A stretch of 64,000 nt of DNA from Aphanomyces cochlioides (GCA_019828595.1 JAHQRK010000005.1:3286001-3350000); one strand, 5' to 3'; counted from the stretch's first letter, positions 19,665 through 31,570 are shown. Program-made: numbers and translations. Notes: generated by a model not told the origin, from the sequence alone.

Positions 19665-22600
19665 TCGAAGACGACATCTGGAGAATCAAGTTCAACGGGT
19701 CAGATCCCCTTGCGAAGGTCAAGCCATTGCGGGTGACACCCAAAGCCGGATGTGCTCCATACCGATGCAAAGGAAGGAAGAACAATCCGCTGGAAGAAAG
19801 ATTTTTGCAGCTATTTGCTCAAGAGTTGCTGGACGCTGGAGTCATCAAGCGCAACCAGCAGTCAGCGTGGTGCAGTCCTGTCAACCCAGTCATGAAGCCT
19901 GAAGGACGAAAGTCATTGAAGACGGCGGACAAATGGACTGACGATGATGTATTGAAACATTTTAGGCTGACGAACGACTATCGAGTGGTCAACAGCAAGA
20001 CAGAGCCGAAAGCGGGCACGATGCCGTTTCAAGCGACAATTACGCAACATCTCAAGGGAATGCAAGCGATGGGAGTGTTCGATCTACCCAAGTGCTTCTG
20101 GCAGTTTCCGCTACACGAAGACAGTCGCGACATGCTCTCATTCATGCTGAACGGATGCGTCTACACACCTGATCGCGTCATGCAAGGCCACGTCGACTCA
20201 GCTTTATACGTGCAAGCGACGAGCGAGGAGTGTTACGCTCCTCTGCTGTTGAAGCACCTGCTTGTTTGGATTGACGACATCCTAGTGTTTGCCAAGAACG
20301 CAGAAGAGTATCTCGAAACACTGCATAAGTTCTTTGGATTAGTGGATCGTCATGGTTTCAAGCTATCGCCGTCGAAGACCGTGCTATTCACGAAAGAAGT
20401 CAAGTGGTGCGGACGAATACTGAGCGGTGAAGGAGTCAAGCAAGACCCGGAACGAATCGAACAACTCTGCGCGATCCCATATCCCACGAACGCTGGCGAC
20501 CTGCAACAGTTTGTGTGCGCCGCGAATTGGATCCGCGACTCGATTACGGAATATGCGATGACGGTGGAACCATTACAACAAGCGCTGAACAACGCTCTTG
20601 AAGGCAAAGCGAAGAAGAAGCGAATCGCCTCGGGCATCAAGATCGAGCTCACTGAAGGTGAAAAAGCTGCATTCGATGCTGTGAAGTCCAAGATGCGGGC
20701 GGTGGTGGACTTGTCGCACCCACGTGCTGACGCCACACTGTGCCTGTTCACGGATGCCAGCGATCGAGGATGGTCTATTATTGTTACACAGGTTGACAAG
20801 ATTGACGAAGAGAAGGCGATACACGAACATCAGCACGAAATGCTCGTTTGTCAATCTGGAATGTTTACTGGAGCGCAGAAGTCGTGGTCGGTGATCGAGA
20901 AGGAAGCGTACCCTATCGCGCGTGCATGCGAGAAACTCAACTATCTACTCATGCGTCCCGACGGCTTTAGGATGTACTGCGATCACAAGAACCTCATCCA
21001 CATTTTTGCTCCCGGCAAGGAATGGCCTGAACACACGCGAGGCAAGCTCATGCGTTGGGCTGGAATCATTGGCGGCTATCGTTATACAATCGAGCACATC
21101 GACGGCATCCACAACCTATGGGCGGACATGATGAGTCGATGGGGTCAGCCGGCTATAGGCAAGGCGACCCAGAAGGTCATGGCAGCTAGATGGACGAAGA
21201 AACGGAAGAACACGAGTCCAAGACCAGTGCCGAAGCGGAATGTTTTGCGACCGCTCGATGACGAGAAGTTTGTTTGGCCATGTATTGAAGACATTATTCA
21301 AGCTCAAGCGCTACATGCAGCAGCAAGACCGACGCGTGCGCTACGGACCTCTGACGACCAACCATGGGTTGTCGAGGGCCGAATTTGGATACCAGCAGCG
21401 GCCGAAGAATTGATTCAGCGCATTTTGGTGGTGGCACACTGTGAAAGCATCGGTCATCGTGGACAAGCCGTGCTGGTCAACCATCTCAAGCGATTATTTT
21501 GGATCGAGCGGCTGCAAGACCTAGCTGGAACGTTTATCGCTGGATGCCTTCTATGTCCTCATGTGAAAGGGGGGAGAGTGGTGCACAGACCGTATGCACC
21601 GCTTTGGCACGCGAAGCGAAGAAATGAAGGACTACATTTTGATTATCTCTTTATGAGAAACTCTTTAGGCGGAGCGAAGTACGTGTTGGTACTCAAGGAC
21701 GACTTGACACACTTTTGCGAACTCGTTGCATGCGATGCGCCTACAAGTCAAGTATGCGTTGATGCGATTGTGAACTGGCGCGAAGCGATTCGGAATGCCA
21801 AGAGTGTGGATCAGCGATCAAGGAACCCATTTCAAGAACGTGGCTGTGAAAGCACTGGCCCACAAGTTCAAGGTTCAGCATGATTTCACTCTAGCATATT
21901 GTCCCTGGCGCAACGGAACAGTCGAGCGAATGAACCGCGACATACTACAAGTCATGCGAGTGATGCTGCGCGAATTCCGTTTGGCCGATCATCAATGGGA
22001 CTATCTACTACCGGTGGTGCAAGCGAATTTCAATCAGACGCCAGTGCCATTCCTCGCAAACAAGTCGTCTATGGAGCTCTTTACAGGATTGGAACCCACT
22101 ACACCTTTGGATGTGATTGTACTAGGTCTCGATGAAGGATTTCGTGACGTCGAGCTATCCAGCGTCGATGTCCGAAGCAGCCTCGAAGAACTGCGACTGA
22201 GTCTACAAGCGATGCACAAGCAAGTCCTCCAGAAGAACGAAACACGTGCACAGAAAGCAACGGCTGCGACTGCGAACGCTGAAGCCTGCAATGTGTGCGA
22301 AGGAGACTACGTGTTATGGTCAAGAGTCGACGAGAATCATCATCCAAAGCTCGTGACATGGCTTGGACTCTATCGAGTGACAGAAGTTGGCGAGTATTCA
22401 GTCGAAATCGAACATCTACTCACGAAGGAGCGACGTCAAGCCCATCTGTCAAGGATCAAGCTGTATGCTGAAGAAAGCTTTCAAGTCACGGAAGAAATAC
22501 TTGATCACATCTCAGAACAAGGTATTCTATTGAAGGTTAGCGCCATTCTGAAGCACAAGATCGATCGAGACGTTGGCGAGTATGCCCTGCTTGTACGCTG

Positions 22601-22742
22601 GGAAGGCCTTGAAGACATCGAAGCCTCAAGGGAGATGCTCAGCAAGTTGATGCGCGAATGTCCTGCAGTGGTGCGAGCGTATGCAAAGACGATCAAGTCC
22701 AAGAAAGCGCGAGAAGACCTTGAGGCTGCGATGGCGAAGTAG
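19649..22742 (+). pseudogene. pol: Retrotransposon Pol: RT, RNase H, integrase, chromodomain (one frameshift)
   Basis: Frame 1 (19649-21883) encodes RT with VTPKAGCAPYRCKG at its start, DLPKCFWQFPL, and the catalytic LLVWIDDILVFAKN (IDD in place of the more common YxDD). It continues with RNase H (ATLCLFTDASDRGWS), the integrase HHCC zinc region (H-x5-H..C-x2-C near 21440-21560) and the start of the core. A 1-base insertion near 21780 (a G in TGGCGCGAAGCGA) shifts the frame; from 21795 the integrase resumes with WISDQGTHFKN and WRNGTVERMNRDI (second D and E of DDE) and a chromodomain (EYALLVRWEG). The left-arm copy carries the same insertion. Confidence 0.9.
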
Positions 22743-23135
22743 CTCATGGTTTCAACCAAGCATGTTTCCTAGCGGAGCATGGCTTGGGAGTGTGATGTGT
22801 GCGGTGGCGTGGTTAAGCCATGCTCCGCCACGTCACAGGCTTGTTCTTTGAACAGCCGAGTGTCTGCCGCCAGTGAATTGCACGTTGAAGTCACTTCAAG
22901 ATCAAGACCAAGACTCAACGACCAAGGCTCAGCCGGAAGACTGTCGTACGGTCGGTGAGAAGACAATCAAGAGTTCAACAAGTTAAGGAAGAGAAGATGA
23001 GATTTAGATCTTAGTCTCAGTTTGTGTTTTGCTAGCTACTGCGCAAGTCAATCAAGTGCATATTCACGGGAGGCGGCACTCCCCTATCTGTGTGTTTGAG
23101 TTGACGAAACGCGGTGGTTTCAGGGAAATAGCACA
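22703..23135 (+). repeat. 3' LTR
   Basis: 433-bp direct repeat of 16542-16974; includes the last 13 codons of pol and the conserved 14-bp stem. Confidence 0.85.
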
Positions 23136-25316
23136 GTTGCACAAGTCGCCGTTCTAACTTTTTTGCCGCTCGTCGCGCAAGGCAACCTCCCTGGGAGCGA
23201 ACCCATCGTGGCCGACTACCCCGAGCGCGCCAAGGTGATCGTCGACATCACGCATACAGAGTACCCCGCGATCGCCGACCTCAAGCTCCGCTGGTTTGCC
23301 GCGATCTCCAACTTTTGCTTGGACGTCGGTGGGTTGCAGTACCCGTGCTCGCCGTTCAACGGATGGTTCATGGACTCGGAAGTGGCGAGTCGCAACTTGG
23401 CCGATGTCCAGCGCTACAGGAAGACGTCGGCCGCGCGCTTCGTCTCGACGTCCGTGCGCCTCGCGCGCAGTGGCAAGACCGCGCCGCGCTCGAACTCAAT
23501 GTCTCCACAGTTTCCAACGCGAACAATTCACGATCGTGGACCACCACACAGCGTCCGACTCGTTCGTGCGTCACCACGCCAAGGAAATGCAAACGCGCGG
23601 CTTCCGACTGGGTCTGGCTCACGCCTCCCATCGGTGGCGCCACGACGTCCATCTTCCACCAAGAGATGGTCAACTTTTGCATCAAGCCGACCTTCCTCAC
23701 GCCGGACCACACGATCAGCCACTTGTTGGAGCACCCGAAGAACGCCGGCAAGGGACCAACCACTCGACGCGTCCCGTGCGCATCTACTACGGCTCCGAGA
23801 CGGGCAACTGCGAGGCGTTTGCAGAAGCGCTCCACAAGACGCTCGACCCGCTCCACGTCGTCGCGTTTGGTCCACTCAACGACTGCGACCTCGCAGCGCT
23901 CGCGGCGGACCAAGTCGTCGTCACGTCCACGTTTGGTGCGGGCGGTCCTCCCGCGAATGCCAAGACGTTCTGCGACCGCCTCGCGTCGTTCCTAGGCGAC
24001 TTGAGCCACGTCCAAGCGTACGTCTTTGGTCTCGGGTCGACCAACTATGCGAGTTTCAATGCATGTGCCATCGCGATCGCCGCCGATCTCAAGCGCGCGC
24101 GCGCCGTCTTGGCTGTCCAAGGCGTCGGCGACGAGACGAAAGACTCGGTCAGCGCGTTCGAGTCGTTTGTGTCGCCAAACCACCACGACCTGCTTCTCCC
24201 CGAGCACAAGACCAAGAAGGTGAGCGTCGAGTTGAGTCCCACGCCGCTTGGATCGACGCCGACCACATCTTCGAAGGCTGTCTCTTGCCTCCCGTCACAC
24301 TCACGACCAATGTCCACCGCGAAGCCATCGAGTACAGCTTTGCCGTGCCGTCGACCGTCTCGTACGTGGAAGGAGACCACGTCGCCGTGCTGTGTGAGAA
24401 CGACCCACAGACCGTCGCGGCCGTCCAGGAGGCGCTCAAAGTGAACGGCGACCACTACACGTGGCGCGACATCTTGCGCGACCACGTCGACTTGAGCGGC
24501 CCGGTCTCGCTCGCGTTCACGCAACTCGCGGCCGAGTATGCGTCGTCGGGAACGGAAGCCAAGATCGAGCTCCAGTTCTACTCGTTGTCGGAAGCGTCGC
24601 ATGCCAAGTGGATCCACGAGACGGCGACCAGCGTCGGCGACTTCCTCGTCAAGTACGCCGCGGTCGTCAACAAGATGCCGTTCGAAGAGCTCGTGCTCTT
24701 GCTGCCTCGACTCACGCCGCGTCTCTACTCGATCTCGTCGTCGCCCAACATGGACAAAGGCACGATCGCCGTCACGATCCGCCTGGCGTACATTTCCGCG
24801 GCGCACAACGCTCGTCCGCCTCGCCGCGGCGTCTGCTCCGACTACCTCGCGACGCGTCCTCCCAACAGCACGGTCCGATTGTACGTGAGTTCGTGTCCGA
24901 TGTTCCGTTTGGATCCCGTGCGACCGACGATTTGGGTCGCCAACGGCACGGGTATTGCGCCATTCCGCAGCTTCTGGCGCGCAGCCAAACCTGCCGACGC
25001 GCCTCCTCGCGTCTTCTACTACGGCTGCCGTGATCCGACCGACTACTTGTACCGCGACGAAGCCAAGCCTGGCGTCGATCACATGGCGGTCGCCTTCTCG
25101 CGTTCTCCGAGCCATCCAAAGCAGCACATCGACAACATTTTGCTCGCGGATGCCGAGCGTCTTCAGTCTCTCATTGCTGCCGGTGCCAAGGTGTACGTGT
25201 GTGGCAGCAAGGGGGCCACCGCGAATGTGCGCAAGGCGTTGGAACAAGTCGTCAAGCATGTCCACGTGATTGACGCGATGGTCCAAAAGGGTCTCTACGT
25301 CGAAGATGTCTTCTAA
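23136..25316 (+). pseudogene. Broken NOS, C-terminal part (right copy)
   Basis: Same content as the left copy: distal oxygenase, FMN, FAD and NADPH regions. It resumes at AQVAVLTFLPLVAQGN, which corresponds to residues 256-271 of the intact NOS, directly after the LTR. Frame breaks occur after LADVQRY and after the flavodoxin domain (near 24178), where the two arms differ by a base. With 15940-16541 it forms one ancestral gene cut by the retroelement. Confidence 0.9.
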
Positions 25317-25402
25317 ACCTTTCATATAAACACGATGCATGTTGAAATGATCAGCAGAGCATGGGAAGCTTATAGACTTACAGACATTCAATGCATTGGA
25401 AA

Positions 25403-27462
25403 TTACATGATAGAGCATGAACTTTCATCGTTGGCGGCAGCTTCCTCAGCGGCAGGAGCAGCTTGAGCTTGCTTTTCTTCTTGGCGCTTTTGGATGAGAG
25501 AACGAAGAGCTTCAACATCGCCCATGCTTAAGACAGAGCTGTTTCGGACAACGACGGATTCGGTCTCTCGGGTCAATGTTGGGATCGAAAGAGTAAGTTT
25601 GGTCTCGTCATCCTTCATACCAAGCAGCTCGGGCATGGTTGCGTTCAAAAACCCAGGAGAAGTCGAGACCATTTGGATGACCGACTGAAGACCACGGACG
25701 AGCCAGATCAAATCAGCAGCAGTCGGCTGTGTGGCTTCGCCATTCCTGAACAAAATGGGCGTCGGGTAGATCTGAGTGCTGTCGGAACTGGTGGCAATGC
25801 GGCAATTGTACCTGTGGTCACGAAATGAGGACAGTTGCACAGACACATCTTACTTGTCGATCGCGTCCAAATCGTCAAACGGCATGGACGTGATGCCACC
25901 GAAAAAGATGGAGAGTTCGCGAGCACCCCAATGCTGCTTGTCCTGTTGCTTGCTTGGATCAATGCAGTTGACTTTGTGGTCTTTCCAGTGGTTGCGCTAA
26001 ATAAGGTGTTTAGAGATGTCATGACTGAAGTTGATTTACTTGGCAAGTAGCGTCGCAGTAGAAGACACATTGGCAGCGTGTGCATCGCTTCAATTCCTTG
26101 TCAGCGGCAGCTTTCTTGTCACACGTAGCACAACGACGGAGCGATGGGTTCTCCATCAATGCCAGTTTTTGACCTGGACGGGTTTAGCTTTTGTACATCA
26201 AGTAACGCGTACCAGGTGGTAGGACGCGACGCTGCAAGTCCGTGCGTGTGAAGAAGAGTGCCAGGCCTAGAATTAGGTCAACTTAAACACGCGAGAAAGG
26301 GAAATACCTTTCAGACTGTCTTCAGTCTCGGGATTTTCGACATGGCCCAGAACAGACACGTACACGGATCCGCCTTGTGCCTAAGCATAAGCATAACGTG
26401 AGAGTTATTCACTTTCTAATGAACATACAGAAGAATTGGACTTGCTGCTCACGGAGAGAGATGATGATGCGTCGATTTGAATGGCTTGGCGTTCAACGAT
26501 GCGTAACCAGGGCTGCAACTCAGCGTACGTGGCACATGACTCATAGCTATACACTGAGATAAGAGAACAAATGGGTGAAGTCACCATACAATTCTGCCAA
26601 TTGTTCAGGAGATAGACCAAGCGACATCAAGCCTGGCTTTTCGCTCACGGCGCCGATAGAAGCCATATCCTTGCGAACCAAGTGCCCAGAGAGCTCCCTA
26701 TTCCAAGAATATTAATGCAATCGAGCTGCGTATTAGAACTTACGCAATGCAAGCGTCAATGCCTTCTGATTCAGTCAAGTACGTGCACTCAATGCCTATT
26801 TGTCATTCATAAAAGGAAAATGATAGATAAACCAACATACCCAATGCAGCATACGACACGCGCAATTCACCAACAAGGCGTTTATCGGCGAAAACAATCT
26901 TGTCAGGTCTGTGTTGAGGGATGCTGTTCGGGGGATCAGCCATGGCACTTAAACTCAGCTCCAAGATCTCTTTGGCAGATGGAAACTTCTCAGGTGGGTC
27001 GCAAATTTTCTTTGAGACAACCTGCACAATGAACACTCATGTTAGACAGGGCTGACGGCGTCGGAGTCCATTTACCTGACCCAAGGGGTAAATATTGTTG
27101 ACAAGAATGGCATAGGGACGGCATGGAATTGCATCATCTCCTTCCGATGCTCCTTCGCTCGATGCACTCCACACACGAAGTTTGCGTACGACAATTTGCC
27201 AAATCTCCGACTTGGTTTGGTCCATGCGCTTGTACTTTTCCAACTGCGTTGGCGTCAAGAGCATTTGATCAATTACAGTGATGTCAGCTAGAGAGGACCC
27301 ATAAATCCCAGGAAAAGAGCGCTCAATCCTACCGTCGCCAGAGTGATCAAACTGCGTGGGCTTAGCAGATGCAGGGATCGCTTCGTCATCTTCGTCATCG
27401 TCTTTAAAGTTGTCCCATTTCTGATACTTCTTCGTCAAGTATTCGTTCTCAAGATGCGCCAT
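25403..27462 (-). CDS. MYND-type zinc finger protein with C-terminal CaaX box
   Basis: Ten exons: 27076-27462, 26841-27021, 26744-26795, 26690-26697 through 26590 (26590-26697), 26429-26546, 26308-26380, 26213-26266, 26040-26173, 25854-25996, 25403-25811; introns 39-54 nt; 552 aa. The N-terminus is MAHLENEYLTKKYQKWDNF. A MYND finger lies at about 330-375 (CATCDKK, CTRCQCVFYCDATCQ, then RNHWKDHKVNC), a cysteine/histidine module for protein-protein contacts. The C-terminus is a Glu/Ala-rich linker ending in CSIM, a farnesyl-type CaaX box. Predicted to be prenylated and membrane-associated, making it a candidate substrate for the ICMT encoded in this window. The rest of the protein is unrecognised. 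Confidence 0.8.
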
Positions 27463-27685
27463 GGTGGTCAATTCCAAAAATGCCCGCACATTTCGAGACT
27501 ATTCCGTGAAAACCTCTATGGAATAATATACTGTCTTTATAAATAGTTGAGGGTTGTACTTTCTCCTGTGAAAAATTAATGTAAAATATTCGTTTTCAAA
27601 GGTACTACAACTCCACGTGGCACGCGGAGAGCACAGCGTTGACCATCATAGCATCATCTTCATTACCATGCACTGCACCTATTGT

Positions 27686-29148
27686 TTAAGCCTTCTTTGC
27701 GGCGGCCTTGGCCATCTTGGTGGCGTTCGTGTTGACCTTTCGTTCATGGACGAAAGGCAAGAAAGTGACGCCGCCCATGAAGGGAACAAGCACGTCGGGG
27801 ACACGGACACCTTCGGGAGTCTGGAAGTTTTCCAAGATGCACGAGATCGTTCGCGTAGTTGCGCACAACGTCGCGTTGAGCAAATGGACGTACTTCTTTT
27901 CAGTTTGGTTCATCTTCTTGATACCGCAACGGATTTCCATAGCACGTGCTTGATAGTCTGTGCAGTTGGAGCACGACACGAGTTCACGGAATTCTTGGTA
28001 CGCTGGGAACCAAGCTTCCAAGTCGAACTTCTTGATGGCAGCGTTGTTCAATTCGCCTACAGAAGTATAAGCTACAAAACAACGGCCACGGATGCGTACC
28101 AGAGACGATGTTGATCACGCGGTAAGGCAAGCCCAAAGATTGGTAAAATGCTTCGGCTGTGCTGAGCATTTCTTGCAACATTTCAGGCGACTTTTCAGGT
28201 TCGCAGAGCACAAATTGCTCGACCTTTTCGAACTGATGCACACGGAAGATGCCCCAAGTATCGCGACCATGCGAGCCAGCTTCCTTGCGGAAGCAGGTCG
28301 ACGTACCGGCATATCGAATAGGCAAAGCCGATTCCGTGATCCATTCGTCTAGAAACATTCTATGAGGATAAAGTGAACATGGTGGTAGTGTTACCTTTGT
28401 GGAAACCACACATGGGTTGTTCGGACGTTGCAATGAGGTACTTTTCGTCGTTCGCGTCGACACCCGTGACTTTGTAGAGAGCTTCATCGAATTCGCTCAA
28501 TTGAGCCACACCAGCCATGACTTCCTTGTTCATGAAGAAAGGAGGCTGCAACAAAGTGTAGTTGCGCTTCATGAGGAATTGTTGACCGTACATGATCAAA
28601 GCTTGGTTGAGCATGACACCGTAGCCCTTGAGGAAATATCCACGGTGGCCGGCAACTTGAACACCCTTTTCAGGTTCATAGCCATCAATGCGTTGAAGAA
28701 CTTCGTGGTGGTAATGAAGCGATTCATCGTGTTGACGGCAGGCACCCCATGTCGCAACGACTTCGTTGTCGTCTTCGTTTTGAGAAACGGGGACGGTGGG
28801 GTCGACAATGTTGCCGATCTTGTACAATTCACGTTCAACCTCTTCTTTGAGAGCATCAGCTTCGGCTTTAAGAGCAGGTTCTTGTTCTTCCAACGCCTTG
28901 CGTTCGTCCACCAGTCCCTGTGCTTCGTCCTTCTTCTTTTCCTTGTAGAGAATCTTAATTTGAGCTTGCAACTTGTTAATGTTCATCTTGACAGTTTCCA
29001 AGTCGCCTTGCTTCTTGCGCCACGACTCATCGAGGGCAATCACGCGGTCCACGAGATCCACGTCGGCAAAACGCTTACGTTGGCTTTCACGAACCAAGTC
29101 AGGATTGCCGCCTCGTTCGACACGTAGCAAGTTAATATCAATCGGCAT
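27686..29148 (-). CDS. Seryl-tRNA synthetase, cytosolic
   Basis: Charges tRNA-Ser with serine. Exons 28395-29148, 28100-28348, 27686-28056 (introns 46 and 43 nt) give 457 aa, normal for a eukaryotic cytosolic enzyme. The start [16 protein letters not shown] is typical. The N-terminal long coiled-coil arm (about residues 30-110) binds tRNA. Class II motif 2 is [20 protein letters not shown] and motif 3 is [19 protein letters not shown]; the serine pocket region includes [11 protein letters not shown]. The C-terminus is a lysine/alanine tail. No organelle presequence is visible. Confidence 0.95.
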
Positions 29149-29764
29149 GCTGGACACCCGTCAAATCTGCAAATGGCTCCAGCCCCATATAAAACGCCAA
29201 TCAGATCTCCCATACAATTAAATAAAATCATGGCAAATCATACAAATAGCAAGTTCAATTTGAAATTTTGAATTTTATTTCATGATGGATTTTGGTGAAG
29301 GTCTTCGTAATTGGTTCCTGCCCACAATCAAATTCCGGCCAATCAACCCAAGCGTCATGCCATGAGAGATGAGGCAGCAAAGATGCGTCCTTGAGGCGCT
29401 CTACTAGTAGACGACTGAACAAAGAGAACAAAGCAAAGGAGGGCATGTTAGATGGCTATAGCGAGCAGCGAGGACATTTTGTGCCGTCTAGACGATGTAG
29501 TGCAGGGGTAATGATGGGTTTTTCGATAGTGGGTAACGGTTGAGATGGCGAGAATGGGCTCAGTGTGATGGACGCTGCGGTTCGACAGCTTATGCTCCTT
29601 AAAGAGACGCACTGACTGTTCCACCACTGAATTAGTCGTCACAAGATTTTTCAAACGTTGGAGAATGGAGTGATCACTTCCAAGGAATAGAAGAAGCTAA
29701 TGTCGAGGACACCGCACGAATAAAGTTTAACATTATCAAGGCGAACAAACGTTGGAGTAGCTAG
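29149..29764. other. Intergenic region with no recognised feature
   Basis: AT-rich near 29220-29280. Only short open frames (under 70 codons) with no family resemblance. Confidence 0.5.
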
Positions 29765-31165
29765 CTAGACCTTTTCGCCCACGAGTTGAGCATATTGCAG
29801 CGTGTGGATCGTCTTGGTCACATGATAGCTCGATGGAGATATCGCGGCAATCATGATCGTGTGAGATCCACCATGAGACCGCAAATGGTCGCGTAGAGCC
29901 AACGTCAGCTTGGATTCTCGGTAGCAACTCAAACTTTGTTGACCCATCGCTTGAGCTCGAAAGCAAGCACGCAACGCACTCAGCGACTTGTTGATCTCAC
30001 GGCACTCCTGCTGTTCCTCCTCCGTCTTCTGGATACCGTCCGTGACTCGACCAGCATGCTCGGACCCAGCCAAGTCCACGAAGACCAGGTGACCTCCAAG
30101 ACCCTCGACGCCTTGGCCCATCGCTGCTTCGACGGCAGCCTTGGCGACGACGATCTCCTTCTCGAGCTCCTTGTATCGCTTACGGTAAGCAAGGAGTTGA
30201 GCGCATTCTTCAGCAGTGCTCGGCACAGCGTCAGCTCGCTTGATCCACTTGCCTTCGAGTTTGTCGTGCTGCCGGACAAAGATGTCCATGTCGAGACGAT
30301 CTCGCTCATAACCACATCGACCAAGTGCTGCTTCGGTCTCAACTACTGCCTGGCGCAGTTCCAAGATGCGATCACTCACGAGCTCGAGCTGCAAAAGTGC
30401 ATGGGATCGAGAGCTCGCGCTGTGAACGTTTGAGTTTCCCGTCGCTCGGTTGGCCAGGCCTTGACGGACGATCACCAGGAGCTCTTCTTCCGTCGTGGCC
30501 AAGTGGCTCGACGAGAAGGCAGTTTTCACAAGTCCCGTCGCTTCGTCGACACTGGTCTCACTGCGGATTTGAACTTTGCCATGGCCGTCCTCGCGGACAA
30601 AACACTTGGCGCCGTCGTTCAACAGATCATACACATCCCCATTGTAGATCTCGTTGAACCGAACTTGGATCTTGAGATGGTCATGTCGGTCAATGGATGG
30701 AAGATTTCGTGTCGCAATGGCGTCAATGAGTTGTTTCATGGCGAGATGATACATGCCCAGTTCGTCGCCGTAGCCGAGGATGGTATGCGTTTTCCCACTG
30801 CCAGTGTGACCGTAGGCAAAGCAGCATCCCGTCCGACCAGCGAGTGCTTCAGCAAGTAATGGTTGAACGGTGGCTTGGTAGAACGTGGCATTGGAGACAT
30901 TCTGGTGGACGCTGTTGAGATGGTGAAACGCTTTGTCTCGTCGCGGTTTGGCTTTGGGGATGCGGAATCCACCGAGGACTTCGACAAAGTCAATGTCGTC
31001 GAGTTCAGTCTTGGGTGTTTGGAACGCGATGCCGTGCATGCCATCTCGCGTGGTGGCAATGTCAAAGTCGAGTGGTTGATCTTGTCGTTCCAGTTCGCCT
31101 TCAATCATCGGTCGAATACGGACGTGGACATCCACGGGCTTTTTGTTGCGCGGCGTCGCTTTCGT
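29763..31165 (-). repeat. Left arm of kinesin inverted repeat (1,403 bp)
   Basis: Reverse complement of 31574-32976, identical in every predicted residue except Asn/Thr near the N-terminus. The match starts at codon 3 and ends 2 bp after the stop codon; the 408-bp spacer and outer flanks are unrelated. Confidence 0.9.
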
Positions 31166-31171
31166 GGCCAT
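29765..31171 (-). CDS. Kinesin-like motor protein, motor domain only (copy A)
   Basis: 468 aa, almost wholly a kinesin motor. It begins MATKATPRNKKPVDVHVRIRP (first strand of the motor). P-loop AYGHTGSGKTHT, switch I SSRSHALLQLEL, switch II FVDLAGSEHAG and the end TIHTLQYAQLVGEKV are all present. An expanded, charged insertion (about 280-370) separates switch I and switch II. There is no stalk or tail, so dimerisation and cargo binding are not evident. Single exon, unlike the paralogue at 33064-34503, which keeps a 42-nt intron. Bases 29763-31165 are an inverted near-identical copy of 31574-32976. The gene could start upstream (in-frame ATG 31222). Confidence 0.9.
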   Translation of the reverse strand: MATKATPRNKKPVDVHVRIRPMIEGELERQDQPLDFDIATTRDGMHGIAFQTPKTELDDIDFVEVLGGFRIPKAKPRRDKAFHHLNSVHQNVSNATFYQATVQPLLAEALAGRTGCCFAYGHTGSGKTHTILGYGDELGMYHLAMKQLIDAIATRNLPSIDRHDHLKIQVRFNEIYNGDVYDLLNDGAKCFVREDGHGKVQIRSETSVDEATGLVKTAFSSSHLATTEEELLVIVRQGLANRATGNSNVHSASSRSHALLQLELVSDRILELRQAVVETEAALGRCGYERDRLDMDIFVRQHDKLEGKWIKRADAVPSTAEECAQLLAYRKRYKELEKEIVVAKAAVEAAMGQGVEGLGGHLVFVDLAGSEHAGRVTDGIQKTEEEQQECREINKSLSALRACFRAQAMGQQSLSCYRESKLTLALRDHLRSHGGSHTIMIAAISPSSYHVTKTIHTLQYAQLVGEKV

Positions 31172-31570
31172 TGGAACGCGGACAAAAGCTTGAACTTGGT
31201 GCTTTGGATTTTGCGTTGGCATTGCAGTTTGAAAAGTGATAAGAGCGACGGAGGGCAGTGTGACTCGGGTGGCTGTTTGGAATGTTGGACATTTCAAATG
31301 TGTGAGTGAAGGTGAAAGGAAGTCGATCACCACAGTCAGTTCGAAAATCTATTTTTAGACCAAATAAAAATATGAGACTTAGACTTAATATTTGAATGTG
31401 TAGTTTATTCTTTGTAATAAATATGTCAAATTAGTCGACTGGTGGGAGAGGAATGTGTAAAATGAAACCAGCGGATTCGAGAGTGGGATGGTCCCCATAA
31501 TCACCAAGCGTTGGTCGAGTCGCATGGGTGAGGCAGAAGGTCATTTGCACTTTTCTTGGCTTGGCAACAG

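Larger units (their letters stand above)
16542..23135 (+). mobile_element. Full-length Ty3/gypsy LTR retrotransposon with chromodomain integrase, inserted in NOS
   Basis: 6.6 kb with two 433-bp LTRs (16542-16974, 22703-23135), gag, protease, RT, RNase H, integrase and chromodomain: chromovirus-like order. The flanks are NOS sequence on both sides (AIHL on the left, AQVAVLTFLPLVAQGN on the right). A possible imperfect target duplication is CACTTG / CAGTTG. The LTRs are almost identical (for example one difference near the 3' end, GAAACAGCACA against GAAATAGCACA), so insertion was recent or the LTRs were homogenised. The last 13 pol codons lie inside the 3' LTR. Two frame breaks in pol make autonomous activity doubtful. 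Confidence 0.9.
19721..25316 (+). repeat. Right arm of the 5.6-kb inverted repeat
   Basis: Partner of 10320-15915. It includes pol from the RT start, the 3' LTR and the broken NOS 3' part, ending exactly at the NOS TAA (25314-25316), after which the flanks of the two arms are unrelated. Confidence 0.9.

Noticed and set aside
24045..25418. 457-codon minus-strand frame (and 10200-11486 plus)
   Set aside because: Antisense shadow of the GC-rich NOS reductase; rich in Arg/Val/Gly with no domain, and mirrored in both arms as expected.
26550..26589. A 31-nt intron in the MYND gene
   Set aside because: A GTATGG donor and later TAG acceptor give a 43-nt intron of normal size with an equally open frame.
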